The position numbers and the translations under genes are program-made. The notes below the pieces were generated by a model that was not told where the DNA came from, ran no database searches, and was given only the letters and a program-made list of their open reading frames with translations. From positions 806,001 through 870,000 of the forward strand of contig NZ_JAHVKE010000002.1 of the NCBI RefSeq assembly GCF_019800885.1: a stretch of DNA of 64,000 nucleotides, read 5' to 3'. Shown here piece after piece: positions 8,225-17,658 of the stretch (position 1 is the stretch's first letter; the number at the start of each line of letters is the position of its first letter). Source of the DNA: Maritalea mobilis (GTDB taxonomy: Bacteria > Pseudomonadota > Alphaproteobacteria > Rhodobacterales > Rhodobacteraceae).

Positions 8225-8788
8225 ATGAACGACGACCCCAAAGCCCGGTTGCGCAAGCTGGCCTATGCCGCGCGCAAAACTGCCCATGCGGCGGCGGGGG
8301 ATGCCGTCGTACGCGCAAGCCGCCACCTGCTATCCGAGATCGGCGAGGCCGCCGGGCGGACCGTGTCTGGCTACATGCCGATTCGCACCGAGATCGACCC
8401 GCTTCCCGCCATGGCGACGCTGCACGAGGCCGGGGCCCGGGTTTGCGTGCCGGTGATCGCGGGCAAGGGCAAGCCGCTTGATTTCCGCGCGTGGACGCCG
8501 GGCTGTGCGCTGGTCGAGGGGCCGTTTGGCGCAATGGTCCCGGACACGGGCGACTGGCTGGTGCCGGATCTGCTGATCGTCCCGCTCGTGGGGTTCGACG
8601 CCGCGTTGAACCGCCTGGGCTATGGCGGAGGGTTCTACGACCGCACACTTTCACGTTTGCGCACTGCGGGGCCGGTCCGGGCGATCGGCTTTGCCTATGC
8701 CGCGCAGGAACTGCCGGATCTGCCGGTCGAGCCCACGGACCAGCCGCTTGACGCCATCGTGACAGAGCGGGGCGTCATTCGGCCCTAG
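8225..8788 (+). CDS. 5-formyltetrahydrofolate cyclo-ligase
   Basis: This 187-residue enzyme converts 5-formyltetrahydrofolate to 5,10-methenyltetrahydrofolate with ATP in one-carbon metabolism. Motifs are N-terminal KARLRKLAYAARK and the signature NRLGYGGGFYDRTL near residue 130, which holds the ATP/folate loop; length is typical (about 190). The start at 8225 is the first ATG after a 120-base divergent promoter gap. The next gene, a YmdB-type phosphodiesterase, follows on the same strand after about 50 bases. In many bacteria 6S RNA precedes this gene, but the gap here is too short for a full one. Confidence 0.92.
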   Translation: MNDDPKARLRKLAYAARKTAHAAAGDAVVRASRHLLSEIGEAAGRTVSGYMPIRTEIDPLPAMATLHEAGARVCVPVIAGKGKPLDFRAWTPGCALVEGPFGAMVPDTGDWLVPDLLIVPLVGFDAALNRLGYGGGFYDRTLSRLRTAGPVRAIGFAYAAQELPDLPVEPTDQPLDAIVTERGVIRP

Positions 8789-8839
8789 CCCGGTCACGCC
8801 CCCCTTGCCGCGCGCGCCCTTGCGGCATAATCGGATGGT

Positions 8840-9652
8840 ATGAAACTGCTTTTCCTAGGCGACGTGATGGGCCGGGCCGGCCGCACGGCGATCACCGAAC
8901 ATCTCCCCCGCATCAAGGCCGACTGGCGGCTGGATTTCGTCGTGGTCAATGCGGAGAACGCGACCAACGGCGCGGGCCTGTCAGGCGCGCATGCCAAGGC
9001 GATCCTCGAGGCCGGGGCGGATTGCATCACGCTTGGTGACCATGCCTTCGACCAGCGCGAGATGATGCAGGTCATCGAAAGCGAGCCGCGCATCCTGCGC
9101 CCGATCAATTTCGCCAAGCAGGCGCCGGGCAAGGGGATCCGGATCTTCGAGGCGCCGGGCGGCCGCCGCGTGGTGGTGGCGCAGGCGCTGGGGCAGGTCT
9201 TCATGAAACGGCCCTTCGACGATCCGTTCTCGGCGCTCGACGCCGCGCTCAGGACCTATCCGCTCGGCGGGCAGGCCAATGCGGTGATCGTCGACATCCA
9301 CGCCGAGGCGACCAGCGAGAAGATGGCCACGGGCCATTTCTGCGACGGGCGCGCCAGCCTCGTCGTCGGCACCCACACCCATGTGCCGACCTCGGACACG
9401 ATGATCCTGCCCGGCGGCACCGCTTACCAGTCCGATGCCGGGATGTGCGGCGACTACAACTCGGTCATCGGGATGGAAAAGGACGAGCCGCTGCGCCGGT
9501 TCATCACCGGGATGCCCAAGGGCCGCTTCACCCCGGCCGGTGAGCCTGCCACCCTGTCCGGCGTCTATGTCGAGACCGACGACCGGACCGGCAAGGCCAG
9601 CCGCGTTGCGCCCATCCGCGTTGGCGGGCGCCTGCAAGAGGCAACCCCTTGA
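8840..9652 (+). CDS. YmdB-like metallophosphoesterase (TIGR00282 type)
   Basis: This 270-residue calcineurin-like phosphodiesterase has the metal-site motifs GDVMGR (residues 7-12), VNAENATNG, TLGDHAFD, VDIHAEAT and GTHTHV in the right order. Homologues (YmdB) hydrolyse cyclic nucleotides and affect global expression in Bacillus; the role in alphaproteobacteria is not settled. Length equals the family norm. Its stop overlaps the TTG start of the following EamA transporter, suggesting one transcript of cyclo-ligase, phosphodiesterase and transporter. Confidence 0.9.
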   Translation: MKLLFLGDVMGRAGRTAITEHLPRIKADWRLDFVVVNAENATNGAGLSGAHAKAILEAGADCITLGDHAFDQREMMQVIESEPRILRPINFAKQAPGKGIRIFEAPGGRRVVVAQALGQVFMKRPFDDPFSALDAALRTYPLGGQANAVIVDIHAEATSEKMATGHFCDGRASLVVGTHTHVPTSDTMILPGGTAYQSDAGMCGDYNSVIGMEKDEPLRRFITGMPKGRFTPAGEPATLSGVYVETDDRTGKASRVAPIRVGGRLQEATP

Positions 9653-10554
9653 ACCGTGACCGCCTGATCCTGATCGCGCTCTTGGTCGGGATCGGCGCCG
9701 CCTGGGGCATCACCCAGCCCTTCGCCAAGATCGCTGTCTCCGAAGGCTACAGGCATTTCGGCATCATCTTCTGGCAATTCGCCCTCGGGGCGCTGATCCT
9801 GCTGCCCATTAATGGGCTGCGCAGCGGCCGCCTGCCGATGGGAGCGCGCCATCTTGCGTTCTACACGGTCATTGCCCTGATCGGGACGCTGCTGCCCAAC
9901 TCGGCCAGTTACACGGCGGCGATCCATCTGCCCTCGGGGATCCTGTCGATCGTGCTTTCGACCGTGCCGATGGTGTCCTTTCCCATCGCGCTGGCGCTTG
10001 GGATGGACCGTTTCTCGGCCCTGCGCCTGATGGGCCTGCTGCTTGGCTTCGCCGCCATCCTCCTGATCGGCCTGCCCGAGGCGAGCTTGCCGGACCCCGC
10101 GATGGTGTGGTGGCTGCCTCTGGCCCTGGTCGCGCCCGCCTTCTACGCGGTCGAGGGGAATTTCGTCGCCCGCTACGGCACCGAAGGGCTGGACCCGGTG
10201 CAGGTGCTTCTGGGTGCCTCGTTGGTGGGACTGATCCTTGCCGCGCCGCTGGCGGTGATGACGGGGCAATGGATCTCGCCCCTGCCGCCCTATGGCGCGC
10301 CGGATCTGGCCATCGTCGGCTCTTCCACGGCGCACGCGATCGCCTATGCAGGCTATGTCTGGCTTGTACGGCGCGCCGGCGCGGTCTTTGCCGCGCAGGT
10401 CAGCTACCTCGTGACAGGGTTCGGCATCCTCTGGGCCAAGCTCATCCTGGGCGAGACCTATTCGCCCTGGGTCTGGGCGGCGCTCGGGTTGATGATGCTG
10501 GGCCTGTTCCTCGTGCAGCCGCGCCGGGCCGAGCCAGCCGTCACCCCCGCCTGA
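9649..10554 (+). CDS. EamA/DMT family transporter
   Basis: This 301-residue integral membrane protein has about ten hydrophobic segments arranged as two EamA repeats (residues 5-140 and 150-290). The first helix contains GAAWGITQPFAKIAV, typical of the family. Substrate unknown; drug/metabolite exporters of this type move amino acids or other metabolites out of the cell. The start is TTG at 9649, overlapping the upstream stop as TTGA. An ATG start is not available nearby, and the first codons already enter the first membrane helix. Confidence 0.87.
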   Translation: MNRDRLILIALLVGIGAAWGITQPFAKIAVSEGYRHFGIIFWQFALGALILLPINGLRSGRLPMGARHLAFYTVIALIGTLLPNSASYTAAIHLPSGILSIVLSTVPMVSFPIALALGMDRFSALRLMGLLLGFAAILLIGLPEASLPDPAMVWWLPLALVAPAFYAVEGNFVARYGTEGLDPVQVLLGASLVGLILAAPLAVMTGQWISPLPPYGAPDLAIVGSSTAHAIAYAGYVWLVRRAGAVFAAQVSYLVTGFGILWAKLILGETYSPWVWAALGLMMLGLFLVQPRRAEPAVTPA

Positions 10555-10655
10555 CACCGAGTGAACGCCCGGCACCAGTCGCGGCTTGCAGCGACGGTGT
10601 TCCTCGTCAATGATGCGCAACGGGCCGGGGCCTCTCCGGATGGCAAGGGATATTC

Positions 10656-12437
10656 ATGCTCGATCTCAACCTGTCTCAGACCGGCGAAGGGGTGATGGCG
10701 CTTGTCGTGCTGCTCGTGATGTTCGGCCTGTTCCTGCGCGAGATCTGGCCGACCGAGGTCGTCGCCTTGGGCGGGGTCGCCGCGCTCTTGATCCTTGGCC
10801 TGTTGCCCTATGACGCCGCGGTCGAGGTGTTGGCCAACCCCGCGCCCTGGACCATCGCGGCGATGTTCATCGTCATGGGGGCGATGGTGCGGACCGGATC
10901 GCTCGACCGGCTGACGAAATTCGCCGAGTCGAACGCGGGCAAGCGGCCAAAGCTGGCGCTTGCGACTCTCCTTGGCTTCGTCGCCATTGCCTCGGCCTTC
11001 ATGAACAACACGCCCATCGTGGTCATCATGATCCCGGTCTTCGTGCAGGTGGCGCGCATCCTCGAACGCTCGCCCTCCAAGCTGCTGATCCCGCTCAGCT
11101 ATGCCGCGATCATGGGCGGCACGCTGACCCTGATCGGCACCTCGACCAACCTGCTTGTCGATGGTGTGGCCCGCGCGCGCGGGCTGGAGCCCTTCACCAT
11201 TTTCGAGATCACGCCCATCGGCCTCGTCGTCGTGGCCTGGGGGATGATTTACCTGCTGGTCGTCGGGCGGCACCTGCTGCCCGATCGCAGTTCGATGGCC
11301 TCGGTTCTTGGCAGGGGGCGCTCCAAGGCCAAGTTCTTCACAGAGGTCGCCGTGCCCGAAGAATCCGCCCTGATCGGGCAGAACGTGAACGAGGTGGACC
11401 TCTTCCGTCGCGAGGGCGTACGCCTGATCGACGTGCTGCGCGGGGATGCGTCCCTTCGGCGCGACATGACGGGTGTCGTTTTGGAGCCGGGTGACCGCGT
11501 GGTTCTGCGCACCGACATGAGCGAGGTTCTGGGCCTTCAGCAATCCAAGGAGCTCAAGACCGTCGACAAACTGAGCCAGGTGCGCACGACCACCGTCGAG
11601 GTGCTGATCACGCCGGGCTGCAAGATGGTGGGCCGCAGCCTGGGCAACCTGCGCCTGCGCCGCCGCTACGGGGTCTACCCACTGGCGGTGCATCGCCGGA
11701 ACCAGAATATCGGCCGGCAACTCGACGACCTCGTGGTGCGGGTGGGTGATACGCTGCTGCTGGAGGGCGACCCCGCCGATATCCAGCGTCTGGCCGCCGA
11801 CATGGATCTTGTCGATGTCACTACCCCATCCGAGCGCGCCTATCGCCGGACCAAGGCGCCCATCGCGGTGGCCGCCATGGCGGGGATCGTGGTGCTGGCG
11901 GCCTTCGACGTGGCCCCCATCCTCGCGCTGGCCGTGATTGCGGTGGCCGTGGTGCTGCTGACCGGCTGCATCGACGCCGAAGAGGCGTTTTCCTTCGTCG
12001 AGGGGCGTCTGCTGGCGCTGATCTTCGCCATGCTGGCCGTCGGCGCGGCGCTGGACCATACCGGCGGCATCGAGTTGATCGTGGGCGCGGTTGCGCCATG
12101 GCTGCAGACCATGCCGCCCGTCGTCCTGATCTGGGCGGTCTATTTCATCACCACGGTTTTGACCGAGCTGGTCTCGAACAACGCGATCGCGGTCATCATG
12201 GCGCCCATCGCCATCGCGCTGGCGGACGCGACCGGCGTCGATGCGCGGCCGCTGGTCGTGGCCGTGATGATTGCGGCCTCTGCCTGTTTTGCGACCCCGA
12301 TCGGGTACCAGACGAACATGCTGGTCTACGGCCCGGGTGGATATCGATTTACCGATTTCCTTCGCACGGGCATTCCGCTTAACCTCAGTCTCGGGGTGGT
12401 CGTCTGCCTGACGATTCCCTTGATCTGGCCGCTCTGA
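10656..12437 (+). CDS. SLC13-type permease with two TrkA-C domains
   Basis: This 593-residue transporter has N-terminal helices carrying AFMNNTPIVVIMIPV (about residue 112) and C-terminal helices carrying ELVSNNAIAVIMAPIAIAL. These are the two SNT-like substrate/Na+ motifs of the DASS family. Between them, about residues 215-395, lie two RCK_C (TrkA-C) domains (VAVPEESALIG and LITPGCKMVGRSLGN). Proteins of this layout are sodium-coupled anion transporters, often for sulfate or dicarboxylates; which one cannot be decided here. It has its own 100-base leader after the EamA gene. Confidence 0.88.
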   Translation: MLDLNLSQTGEGVMALVVLLVMFGLFLREIWPTEVVALGGVAALLILGLLPYDAAVEVLANPAPWTIAAMFIVMGAMVRTGSLDRLTKFAESNAGKRPKLALATLLGFVAIASAFMNNTPIVVIMIPVFVQVARILERSPSKLLIPLSYAAIMGGTLTLIGTSTNLLVDGVARARGLEPFTIFEITPIGLVVVAWGMIYLLVVGRHLLPDRSSMASVLGRGRSKAKFFTEVAVPEESALIGQNVNEVDLFRREGVRLIDVLRGDASLRRDMTGVVLEPGDRVVLRTDMSEVLGLQQSKELKTVDKLSQVRTTTVEVLITPGCKMVGRSLGNLRLRRRYGVYPLAVHRRNQNIGRQLDDLVVRVGDTLLLEGDPADIQRLAADMDLVDVTTPSERAYRRTKAPIAVAAMAGIVVLAAFDVAPILALAVIAVAVVLLTGCIDAEEAFSFVEGRLLALIFAMLAVGAALDHTGGIELIVGAVAPWLQTMPPVVLIWAVYFITTVLTELVSNNAIAVIMAPIAIALADATGVDARPLVVAVMIAASACFATPIGYQTNMLVYGPGGYRFTDFLRTGIPLNLSLGVVVCLTIPLIWPL

Positions 12438-12453
12438 GGACCACCTGAGCATC

Positions 12454-12837
12454 ATGTTGCCGAAACTGTCCGATACCGTGCTGATGGGGATGATCGTCGT
12501 CCTTCTGACAGGTTGCGTGGCCTCGTCCCCGCGCCCGGTCGCGGTTGAGGTCAGCCGCGCCGCCATCGACGTGCGCCTCTCGGATGGCAGCCGGTGCACC
12601 GGGCCTGCGCCTGCCGGGTCGCCGACGGCATGGTCCGGCCGGTTGACGGGATGCAGCGCAAGCTATCCCTACACCGTCGTGTTCGAGACCAACCCGAACC
12701 TCCTGCGTCAGGGTGTCGAGGCCGTGGTCGAAGCAATCGGCGCCGACGGCCTGCTTTACCCCATGGCCGAGGTCGCGATCACCGGGCCCGAAGGGCAGAC
12801 CTGGCGCTTTTCCTCGCCCCCGCCGCAGGTCGACTGA
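12454..12837 (+). CDS. Putative lipoprotein
   Basis: This 127-residue protein has a type II signal peptide with lipobox LLTGC at residues 18-22, so it should be lipid-anchored in the envelope. The mature part has three further cysteines (SRCTGPAP, LTGCSASYP) that could form disulfides. No known domain is recognised. It follows the SLC13 gene by 16 bases on the same strand and precedes yebC. The conserved spacing suggests co-transcription with the permease. Confidence 0.72.
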   Translation: MLPKLSDTVLMGMIVVLLTGCVASSPRPVAVEVSRAAIDVRLSDGSRCTGPAPAGSPTAWSGRLTGCSASYPYTVVFETNPNLLRQGVEAVVEAIGADGLLYPMAEVAITGPEGQTWRFSSPPPQVD

Positions 12838-12920
12838 CCGCCAGCACATGCAGCGCCTTGCGGTGACGCGGGCGCACGGGTAAAACCCGCGCGATTGTCA
12901 GCACCGACCGGGAGAGACCC

Positions 12921-13667
12921 ATGGCAGGCCATTCAAAATGGGCGAACATCCAGCACCGCAAGGGTCGTCAGGACGCCGCGCGGTCGAAACTGTTTTCCAA
13001 GCTCGCCAAGGAAATCACCGTGGCGGCCAAGATGGGCGACCCGGACCCCGACAAGAACCCCCGCCTGCGCCTGGCCGTGAAAGAGGCCAAGTCGAATTCG
13101 GTCCCGAAGGACGTGATCGACCGCGCGATCAAGAAATCGCAGGGCGGGGATGCCGAGAATTACGAGGAAATCCGCTACGAGGGCTATGGCCCTAACGGCG
13201 TTGCGATCATCGTCGAGGCGATGACCGACAACCGTAACCGGACGGCCAGTACGGTGCGCTCGACCTTCGGCAAGAACGGCGGCAACCTTGGTGAAACCGG
13301 CTCGGTCAGCTTCATGTTCGACCGCAAGGGGCAGGTGACCTACCCGGCTTCGGTCGGGGACGCGGACACGGTGATGATGGCCGCCATCGAGGCCGGCGCA
13401 GAGGACGTGGAATCGAGCGACGAGGAACACGTCATCTGGTGCGCCGATACCGATCTCAACGATGTCTCCAACGCGCTGGAGGCCGAACTGGGCGAGTCCG
13501 ACTCGACCAAGCTGGTCTGGCGCCCCACCACCACGACCGAGCTGGGGCTGGAGGATGCGCAGAAGCTGATGAAGCTGATCGAGGCCTTGGAAGACGACGA
13601 CGACGTGCAGAACGTCACCGCGAATTTCGAGATCTCGGACGAGGTGATGGAGCAACTGGCGGGCTGA
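12921..13667 (+). CDS. yebC: YebC/PmpR family regulator
   Basis: This 248-residue protein starts [18 protein letters not shown], the invariant YebC N-terminus, with [14 protein letters not shown] near residue 60 and [14 protein letters not shown] near the end. YebC proteins were described as DNA-binding regulators and more recently as translation factors that relieve ribosome stalling at proline-rich stretches. Full length. In many relatives ruvC follows, but here an 11-bp-period array, a terminator and a GMC oxidoreductase gene follow instead. Confidence 0.95.
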   Translation: MAGHSKWANIQHRKGRQDAARSKLFSKLAKEITVAAKMGDPDPDKNPRLRLAVKEAKSNSVPKDVIDRAIKKSQGGDAENYEEIRYEGYGPNGVAIIVEAMTDNRNRTASTVRSTFGKNGGNLGETGSVSFMFDRKGQVTYPASVGDADTVMMAAIEAGAEDVESSDEEHVIWCADTDLNDVSNALEAELGESDSTKLVWRPTTTTELGLEDAQKLMKLIEALEDDDDVQNVTANFEISDEVMEQLAG

Positions 13668-13697
13668 GCGGGGGCGGCGGGACACGCCCCACCCTGC

Positions 13698-13752
13698 GAA
13701 AACCGACACGTCACACCCCGTACACAGGGCGTACACAGTCCGTGCATACACG
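13698..13752 (+). repeat. 11-bp-period CGTACA array, copy 1
   Basis: Three CGTACA/CGTGCA cores spaced 11 bp apart (near 13719, 13730 and 13741) follow a GAAAA plus CGACACGTCACACC lead-in and end in TACACG. The same lead-in, period and end occur at 41586-41639. One helical turn per repeat suggests a site for a protein binding on one DNA face. It lies after yebC and before a terminator. Confidence 0.75.
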
Positions 13753-13761
13753 ACTCATGCT

Positions 13762-13796
13762 CGCCGCGCCGAACGCTTGGGCGCGGCGTTCCTTTT
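13762..13796 (+). terminator. Intrinsic terminator after yebC
   Basis: CGCCGCGCC (13762-13770) pairs with GGCGCGGCG (13780-13788) around a 9-base loop, then TTCCTTTT. It could end the yebC message or a short transcript from the array just upstream. Confidence 0.75.
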
Positions 13797-14218
13797 CGAT
13801 TCCAGCGGTTCAGACGTCTGGGCGTGATCTGAACGCAGGGAGCGGGTTCGCATTTGACGCGAGCGGAGCTCAGCCGACCTTTTGGTCATGGCCTCGATGC
13901 CGAAGCAGTAACCCGCATGGGTGCCATCCGCCGCAATAGCGAGCATTCTATGCAAACGCGGCCCCAAACGGGTGAAAAATGACAAGGGGGGTGGGTCGCT
14001 GGCCTCCGGGGCCGTAAGCTGCTCATCGCGGTGGGAAACACGGCATCGAACCTGAACGGAGGGCGGCCTGTGCCCGGAGTGACCAGACACGGCATCTCGC
14101 GGAAGGTCCGCACATGTCTTGAAAATGCCTCGGCTTGGGTCACGTTGCCCGCAAGGGAAATTGTAACCAGCGCAAAGTCCATTTGTCCGAACGATAGAAC
14201 TGCTGTGGGGTTTTCGCT
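13797..14218. other. Gene-poor interval before the GMC gene
   Basis: About 420 bases without a convincing gene. A minus-strand frame (13886-14233) is open but has no recognisable domain and is Arg/Pro/Ser-rich. A run of G (near 13984) and scattered short AT-rich stretches are present. It probably holds the promoter of the GMC oxidoreductase and perhaps decayed sequence. Confidence 0.5.
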
Positions 14219-15877
14219 TTGAGGTCGACGCAAGAACCGGATGTTCTGGTGGTCGGATCGGGCGCGTCAGGGTCCTTCGCCGCGCTGGAATTGACCCGGC
14301 AAGGCCTGAGAGTTCAGATAATCGAGGCCGGCAGGGAGATTGTCGCAGAGGATCCTGGCGACGATGGGACCAAGGGCGGCGACAGCACGTCCCTGGACCT
14401 GCGCGCACGCGTTCGCGCCACCTTGCGTGGCCAGCACATTCAGTCCCGCGCCGGTTTGTTCAACGACCGGGTCTCGGACCTCTACGTCAATGACCGTCGG
14501 CACCCTTACACGACACCGCGGGAGGCCCCTTACCTTTGGTTCCGCGGGCGGCAGGCCGGCGGTCGGCTGCACACTTACGGGCGGGTCTTGTCGCGGTGGT
14601 CGGATGACGATTTCCGCATGTTCAGCCGGACAGGTGCGGGCGTTGATTGGCCCATCTGCCATGACGATCTTGCGCCGTACTATGCCGAGGTCGAAGAGCT
14701 TCTGGGGATTTGCGGCCAGACCGACCAGATCGAGACCCTCCCCGATTCCATCTGCGCGCATCCGTCCCGCCTGACGGAGGCCGAGGCGTTTTTCAAGCAG
14801 ACGGTCGAGAGCCGTGATCCGGCGCGGCGTGTCGTGGCACGGCGCTATACCCTGCCGGAAGAGGGGCCCGTGCCCAAACCCCTGGCAGCGGCGCTGGCGA
14901 CGGGACGTCTCGATATCCGCTACAACATGACCGCCCGAGAAGTGCTGATCGATCCTGACACCGGACGAGCCGTCGGCGTTGCGTGCATCGACTCGATCAC
15001 CAGAAAGGAACACGTCTTTCGCGCATCAGCCGTGGTCCTGTCGGCGTCCGCGATCGAAAGCGTGCGCCTGTTGCTGAATTCGGGTCCATCGGGCGGGGGC
15101 GGTCTCGGCAACAGCTCCGGTATGCTTGGACGGTATTTCGCCGATCAGCTCCACTGTATCGCCGTGGGCACCATGCCGCGGTTTCGGGGCTACGCCGAGA
15201 CCGACGCCGCTTCGGGCGATCCGGCCGGTATCTTCATTCCCCGCCTGCTTCCGGAGGAGGCGGGCGGACGCCCCCGCACCTACATGTTCCAAGGCAAGAT
15301 CGCCCGGACGCCTGTACCGAAAGACGCCCCGTCGAAGTTCACCTTCATGGGCTATGGGCAGATGACCCCAGATCGCGACAACCGGGTCACGCTGGACCCG
15401 AAACGGCGCGATGCCTTGTCCATCCCGATCCCCCGGATCCGCTGCGCGATCTCCTCCGGAGACGAGGCCACTTTGCGCCTCATGCAAGACGCGCTCAAGG
15501 AGATGGTTGCAGATGCAGGGGGCGAGTTGGACTTCATTGGCTCGCCGTTGGGCCTGACCGAGATGGGCAAGGGCGCCTTTCCCGACTCGGGCTTCGCCAT
15601 CCGGCAGGCGTTTCGGGTGCTTTTCCCACGCAGCATGGCCATGGGCAGCGCAGTCCATGAAAGCGGCGGCGCCAGGATGGGGGCCGACCCCCGTTCCTCG
15701 GTCCTCGACCCGTGGTGCCGCCTCCACGATGCGCAGAACATCCTTGTGACGGACGCCGCCGCATTTCCGACAGGGGGCGTCAGCGGCACGACCCTGACGA
15801 TCATGGCCATGACCGTCAGGGCCTGCCGGCAATTGGCGAAGGATCTCGGATCGGGCCAGCCCCGCCCCGCCGCGTGA
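14219..15877 (+). CDS. GMC family oxidoreductase
   Basis: This 552-residue flavoprotein has an N-terminal FAD-binding Rossmann motif, VLVVGSGASGSFAALEL (residues 9-25), and an EAGREI second-strand acid. The C-terminal GMC part carries AVHESGGARMG and the DAAAFPTGGVSGTTLT segment with the catalytic region. It should oxidise an alcohol or sugar, reducing FAD; the substrate is unknown. The only good start is TTG at 14219, since no ATG lies before the Rossmann motif. Base composition is slightly more AT-rich than neighbours, and the upstream 420 bases are empty, compatible with acquisition by transfer. Confidence 0.85.
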   Translation: MRSTQEPDVLVVGSGASGSFAALELTRQGLRVQIIEAGREIVAEDPGDDGTKGGDSTSLDLRARVRATLRGQHIQSRAGLFNDRVSDLYVNDRRHPYTTPREAPYLWFRGRQAGGRLHTYGRVLSRWSDDDFRMFSRTGAGVDWPICHDDLAPYYAEVEELLGICGQTDQIETLPDSICAHPSRLTEAEAFFKQTVESRDPARRVVARRYTLPEEGPVPKPLAAALATGRLDIRYNMTAREVLIDPDTGRAVGVACIDSITRKEHVFRASAVVLSASAIESVRLLLNSGPSGGGGLGNSSGMLGRYFADQLHCIAVGTMPRFRGYAETDAASGDPAGIFIPRLLPEEAGGRPRTYMFQGKIARTPVPKDAPSKFTFMGYGQMTPDRDNRVTLDPKRRDALSIPIPRIRCAISSGDEATLRLMQDALKEMVADAGGELDFIGSPLGLTEMGKGAFPDSGFAIRQAFRVLFPRSMAMGSAVHESGGARMGADPRSSVLDPWCRLHDAQNILVTDAAAFPTGGVSGTTLTIMAMTVRACRQLAKDLGSGQPRPAA

Positions 15878-16092
15878 GCCGCGCCAAGGCTGGGGGCACC
15901 CTGCGGTCTGCTTGGGGTGCGACGGGACCGCGGTCGAGGTTCGCGGCCCGGATCCGAAGGGCCTAGCTGCGCGGCAATCGCACAGGATGGAAAAGGCTGT
16001 TCGGCCTTTCGGGACCCACGCCCAATTTCCCGTTTGCCAGTGACCCGCGAATGCGGGATTGAGGGTGCCGTCACGCCTTCACCGGACCGCCC

Positions 16093-16698
16093 ATGTTTAC
16101 TGCCGCCCTTGCAGGCTTTGCCCTGTCCTTTTCGTTGATCCTCGCCATCGGGGCGCAGAACGCCTTTGTCCTGCGGCAGGGGCTGCGGCGCGAGCATGTG
16201 GGCTGGGTCGTGCTGGTTTGCTGTGCCTCGGAGGCGATGCTGATCGCGGCGGGCGTGGCCGGGTTTGGCGCGCTGGCCGAGGCCGCCCCCTGGGCGCTGG
16301 AGGCGATGCGCTGGGGCGGCGTCGCGTTCCTGACGGTCTACGGGGTGAAAAGCCTGCGTGCGGCGCTTCTGGTGTCCGAGGCGCTGACCGCCGGCCACGG
16401 GCCTGCGATGAGCCGGCGCGCGGCGATCGGCACGACGCTGGTGATGACCTGGGCCAACCCGCATGTCTATCTCGACACCGTTGGCCTGATCGGCGCGGTG
16501 GCCGCGCAGTACCGGCCCGACCATTGGGCCTTTGGCGCAGGGGCGTTGTCGGCCTCGTGCCTGTTCTTCTTGCTTCTGGGGTACGGCGCGCGGGGGCTGG
16601 CCCCGGTCTTTGCCCGGCCGGCGGCGTGGCGCGTGCTGGACGTGATCGTGGGCGCGACGATGCTGGCGCTGGCGGGAAAGCTCGCGATCTTCGGCTGA
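16093..16698 (+). CDS. LysE/ArgO family amino-acid exporter
   Basis: This 201-residue membrane protein has six predicted helices. The N-terminus LILAIGAQNAFVLRQGLRRE is the LysE/ArgO signature (residues 17-36), and TWANPHVYLDTVGLIG lies near residue 120. It exports basic amino acids such as arginine or lysine. Full length for the family (about 200-205). It starts after a 215-base gap with no gene; the next gene, an EamA transporter, lies close downstream on the same strand. Confidence 0.92.
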   Translation: MFTAALAGFALSFSLILAIGAQNAFVLRQGLRREHVGWVVLVCCASEAMLIAAGVAGFGALAEAAPWALEAMRWGGVAFLTVYGVKSLRAALLVSEALTAGHGPAMSRRAAIGTTLVMTWANPHVYLDTVGLIGAVAAQYRPDHWAFGAGALSASCLFFLLLGYGARGLAPVFARPAAWRVLDVIVGATMLALAGKLAIFG

Positions 16699-16740
16699 GG
16701 GTGCTTGCGGCTGTCGCGGCTTTGGGGTCTGTTCGCGCAA

Positions 16741-17658
16741 ATGGAACCAAGCGCGTCCCCCCCAGCCAAACCGGACAGAGCCCCGCCCCACCGCCCCGTG
16801 CTGGGCGTGATCTGGATGATCGTGACGGGCCTGTGCTTCGTCGCTGTGACGGCCACGGTGAAGATGGTCGGCTCGGACGTGCCGGCGGCGCAGGCGGCCT
16901 TTTTGCGTTACGTGCTGGGGCTGGTGTTCCTGATCCCCATGCTGCCGGCGGTGCGCGCGACGCGGCTGAGCGGGCGGGCCCTGCGCCTGTTCGGCGTGCG
17001 CGGCGTGGCGCATACGGCGGGGGTGATCTGCTGGTTCTACGCCATGACGATGATCCCCATCGCCGAGGTGACGGCGATGAACTACCTCAACCCGGTCTAT
17101 GTTTCGGTGCTGGCGGTCTTCGTGCTGGGCGAGCGCATGGCGTTTCGGCGGATCATGGCGGTGGTTCTGGCGCTGGTTGGTGCGCTGATCATCCTGCGCC
17201 CGGGGTTCCGCGAGCTGAACCCCGGCCATTTCGCCATGCTGTTCACGGCGGCGAGTTTCGCCGTTGGCTACCTGATCGCCAAGATCATGGCCGACGAGAC
17301 GCCGCCGCAGGTGGTGGTCTTCATGCTGTCGGTGACGGTGACGCTGGGGCTGGCGCCCTTCGCGGCCTGGGTCTGGGTGCCGGTCAGCTGGGAGAACCTG
17401 GGCTGGCTGTCGCTGACGGCTGTTTTCGCGACGGGGGGGCATTACGCGATGACGCTGGCCTTCCGGGCGGCGCCCCTGACGGTGACGCAGCCCGTCACCT
17501 TCCTGCAACTGGTCTGGGCAACCCTTCTGGGGGCGGTCGTTTTCGGCGAGCCGGCGGATATCTTCGTGATCCTCGGCGGGGCGCTGATCATCGCGGCGGT
17601 CAGCTACATCACCTGGCGCGAGGCGGTGTTGCGTCGCCGTGCGGCGCAGGGGCGATAG
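16741..17658 (+). CDS. EamA/DMT family transporter
   Basis: This 305-residue protein from the ATG at 16741 has ten hydrophobic helices in two EamA halves, with MIPIAEVTAMNYLNPVYVS at the end of the first half and TVTQPVTFLQLVWATLLGA in the second. An in-frame TTG at 16705 has a GAGGG four bases upstream and would add 12 residues. The ATG is preferred because the extension is not part of the fold. Substrate unknown. It lies about 40 bases after lysE and may be co-transcribed. Confidence 0.85.
   Translation: MEPSASPPAKPDRAPPHRPVLGVIWMIVTGLCFVAVTATVKMVGSDVPAAQAAFLRYVLGLVFLIPMLPAVRATRLSGRALRLFGVRGVAHTAGVICWFYAMTMIPIAEVTAMNYLNPVYVSVLAVFVLGERMAFRRIMAVVLALVGALIILRPGFRELNPGHFAMLFTAASFAVGYLIAKIMADETPPQVVVFMLSVTVTLGLAPFAAWVWVPVSWENLGWLSLTAVFATGGHYAMTLAFRAAPLTVTQPVTFLQLVWATLLGAVVFGEPADIFVILGGALIIAAVSYITWREAVLRRRAAQGR

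Noticed and set aside
13886-14233. A minus-strand frame of 115 codons before the GMC gene
   Set aside because: No domain, no good ribosome site, Arg/Pro/Ser-rich composition; not enough to call a gene or pseudogene.
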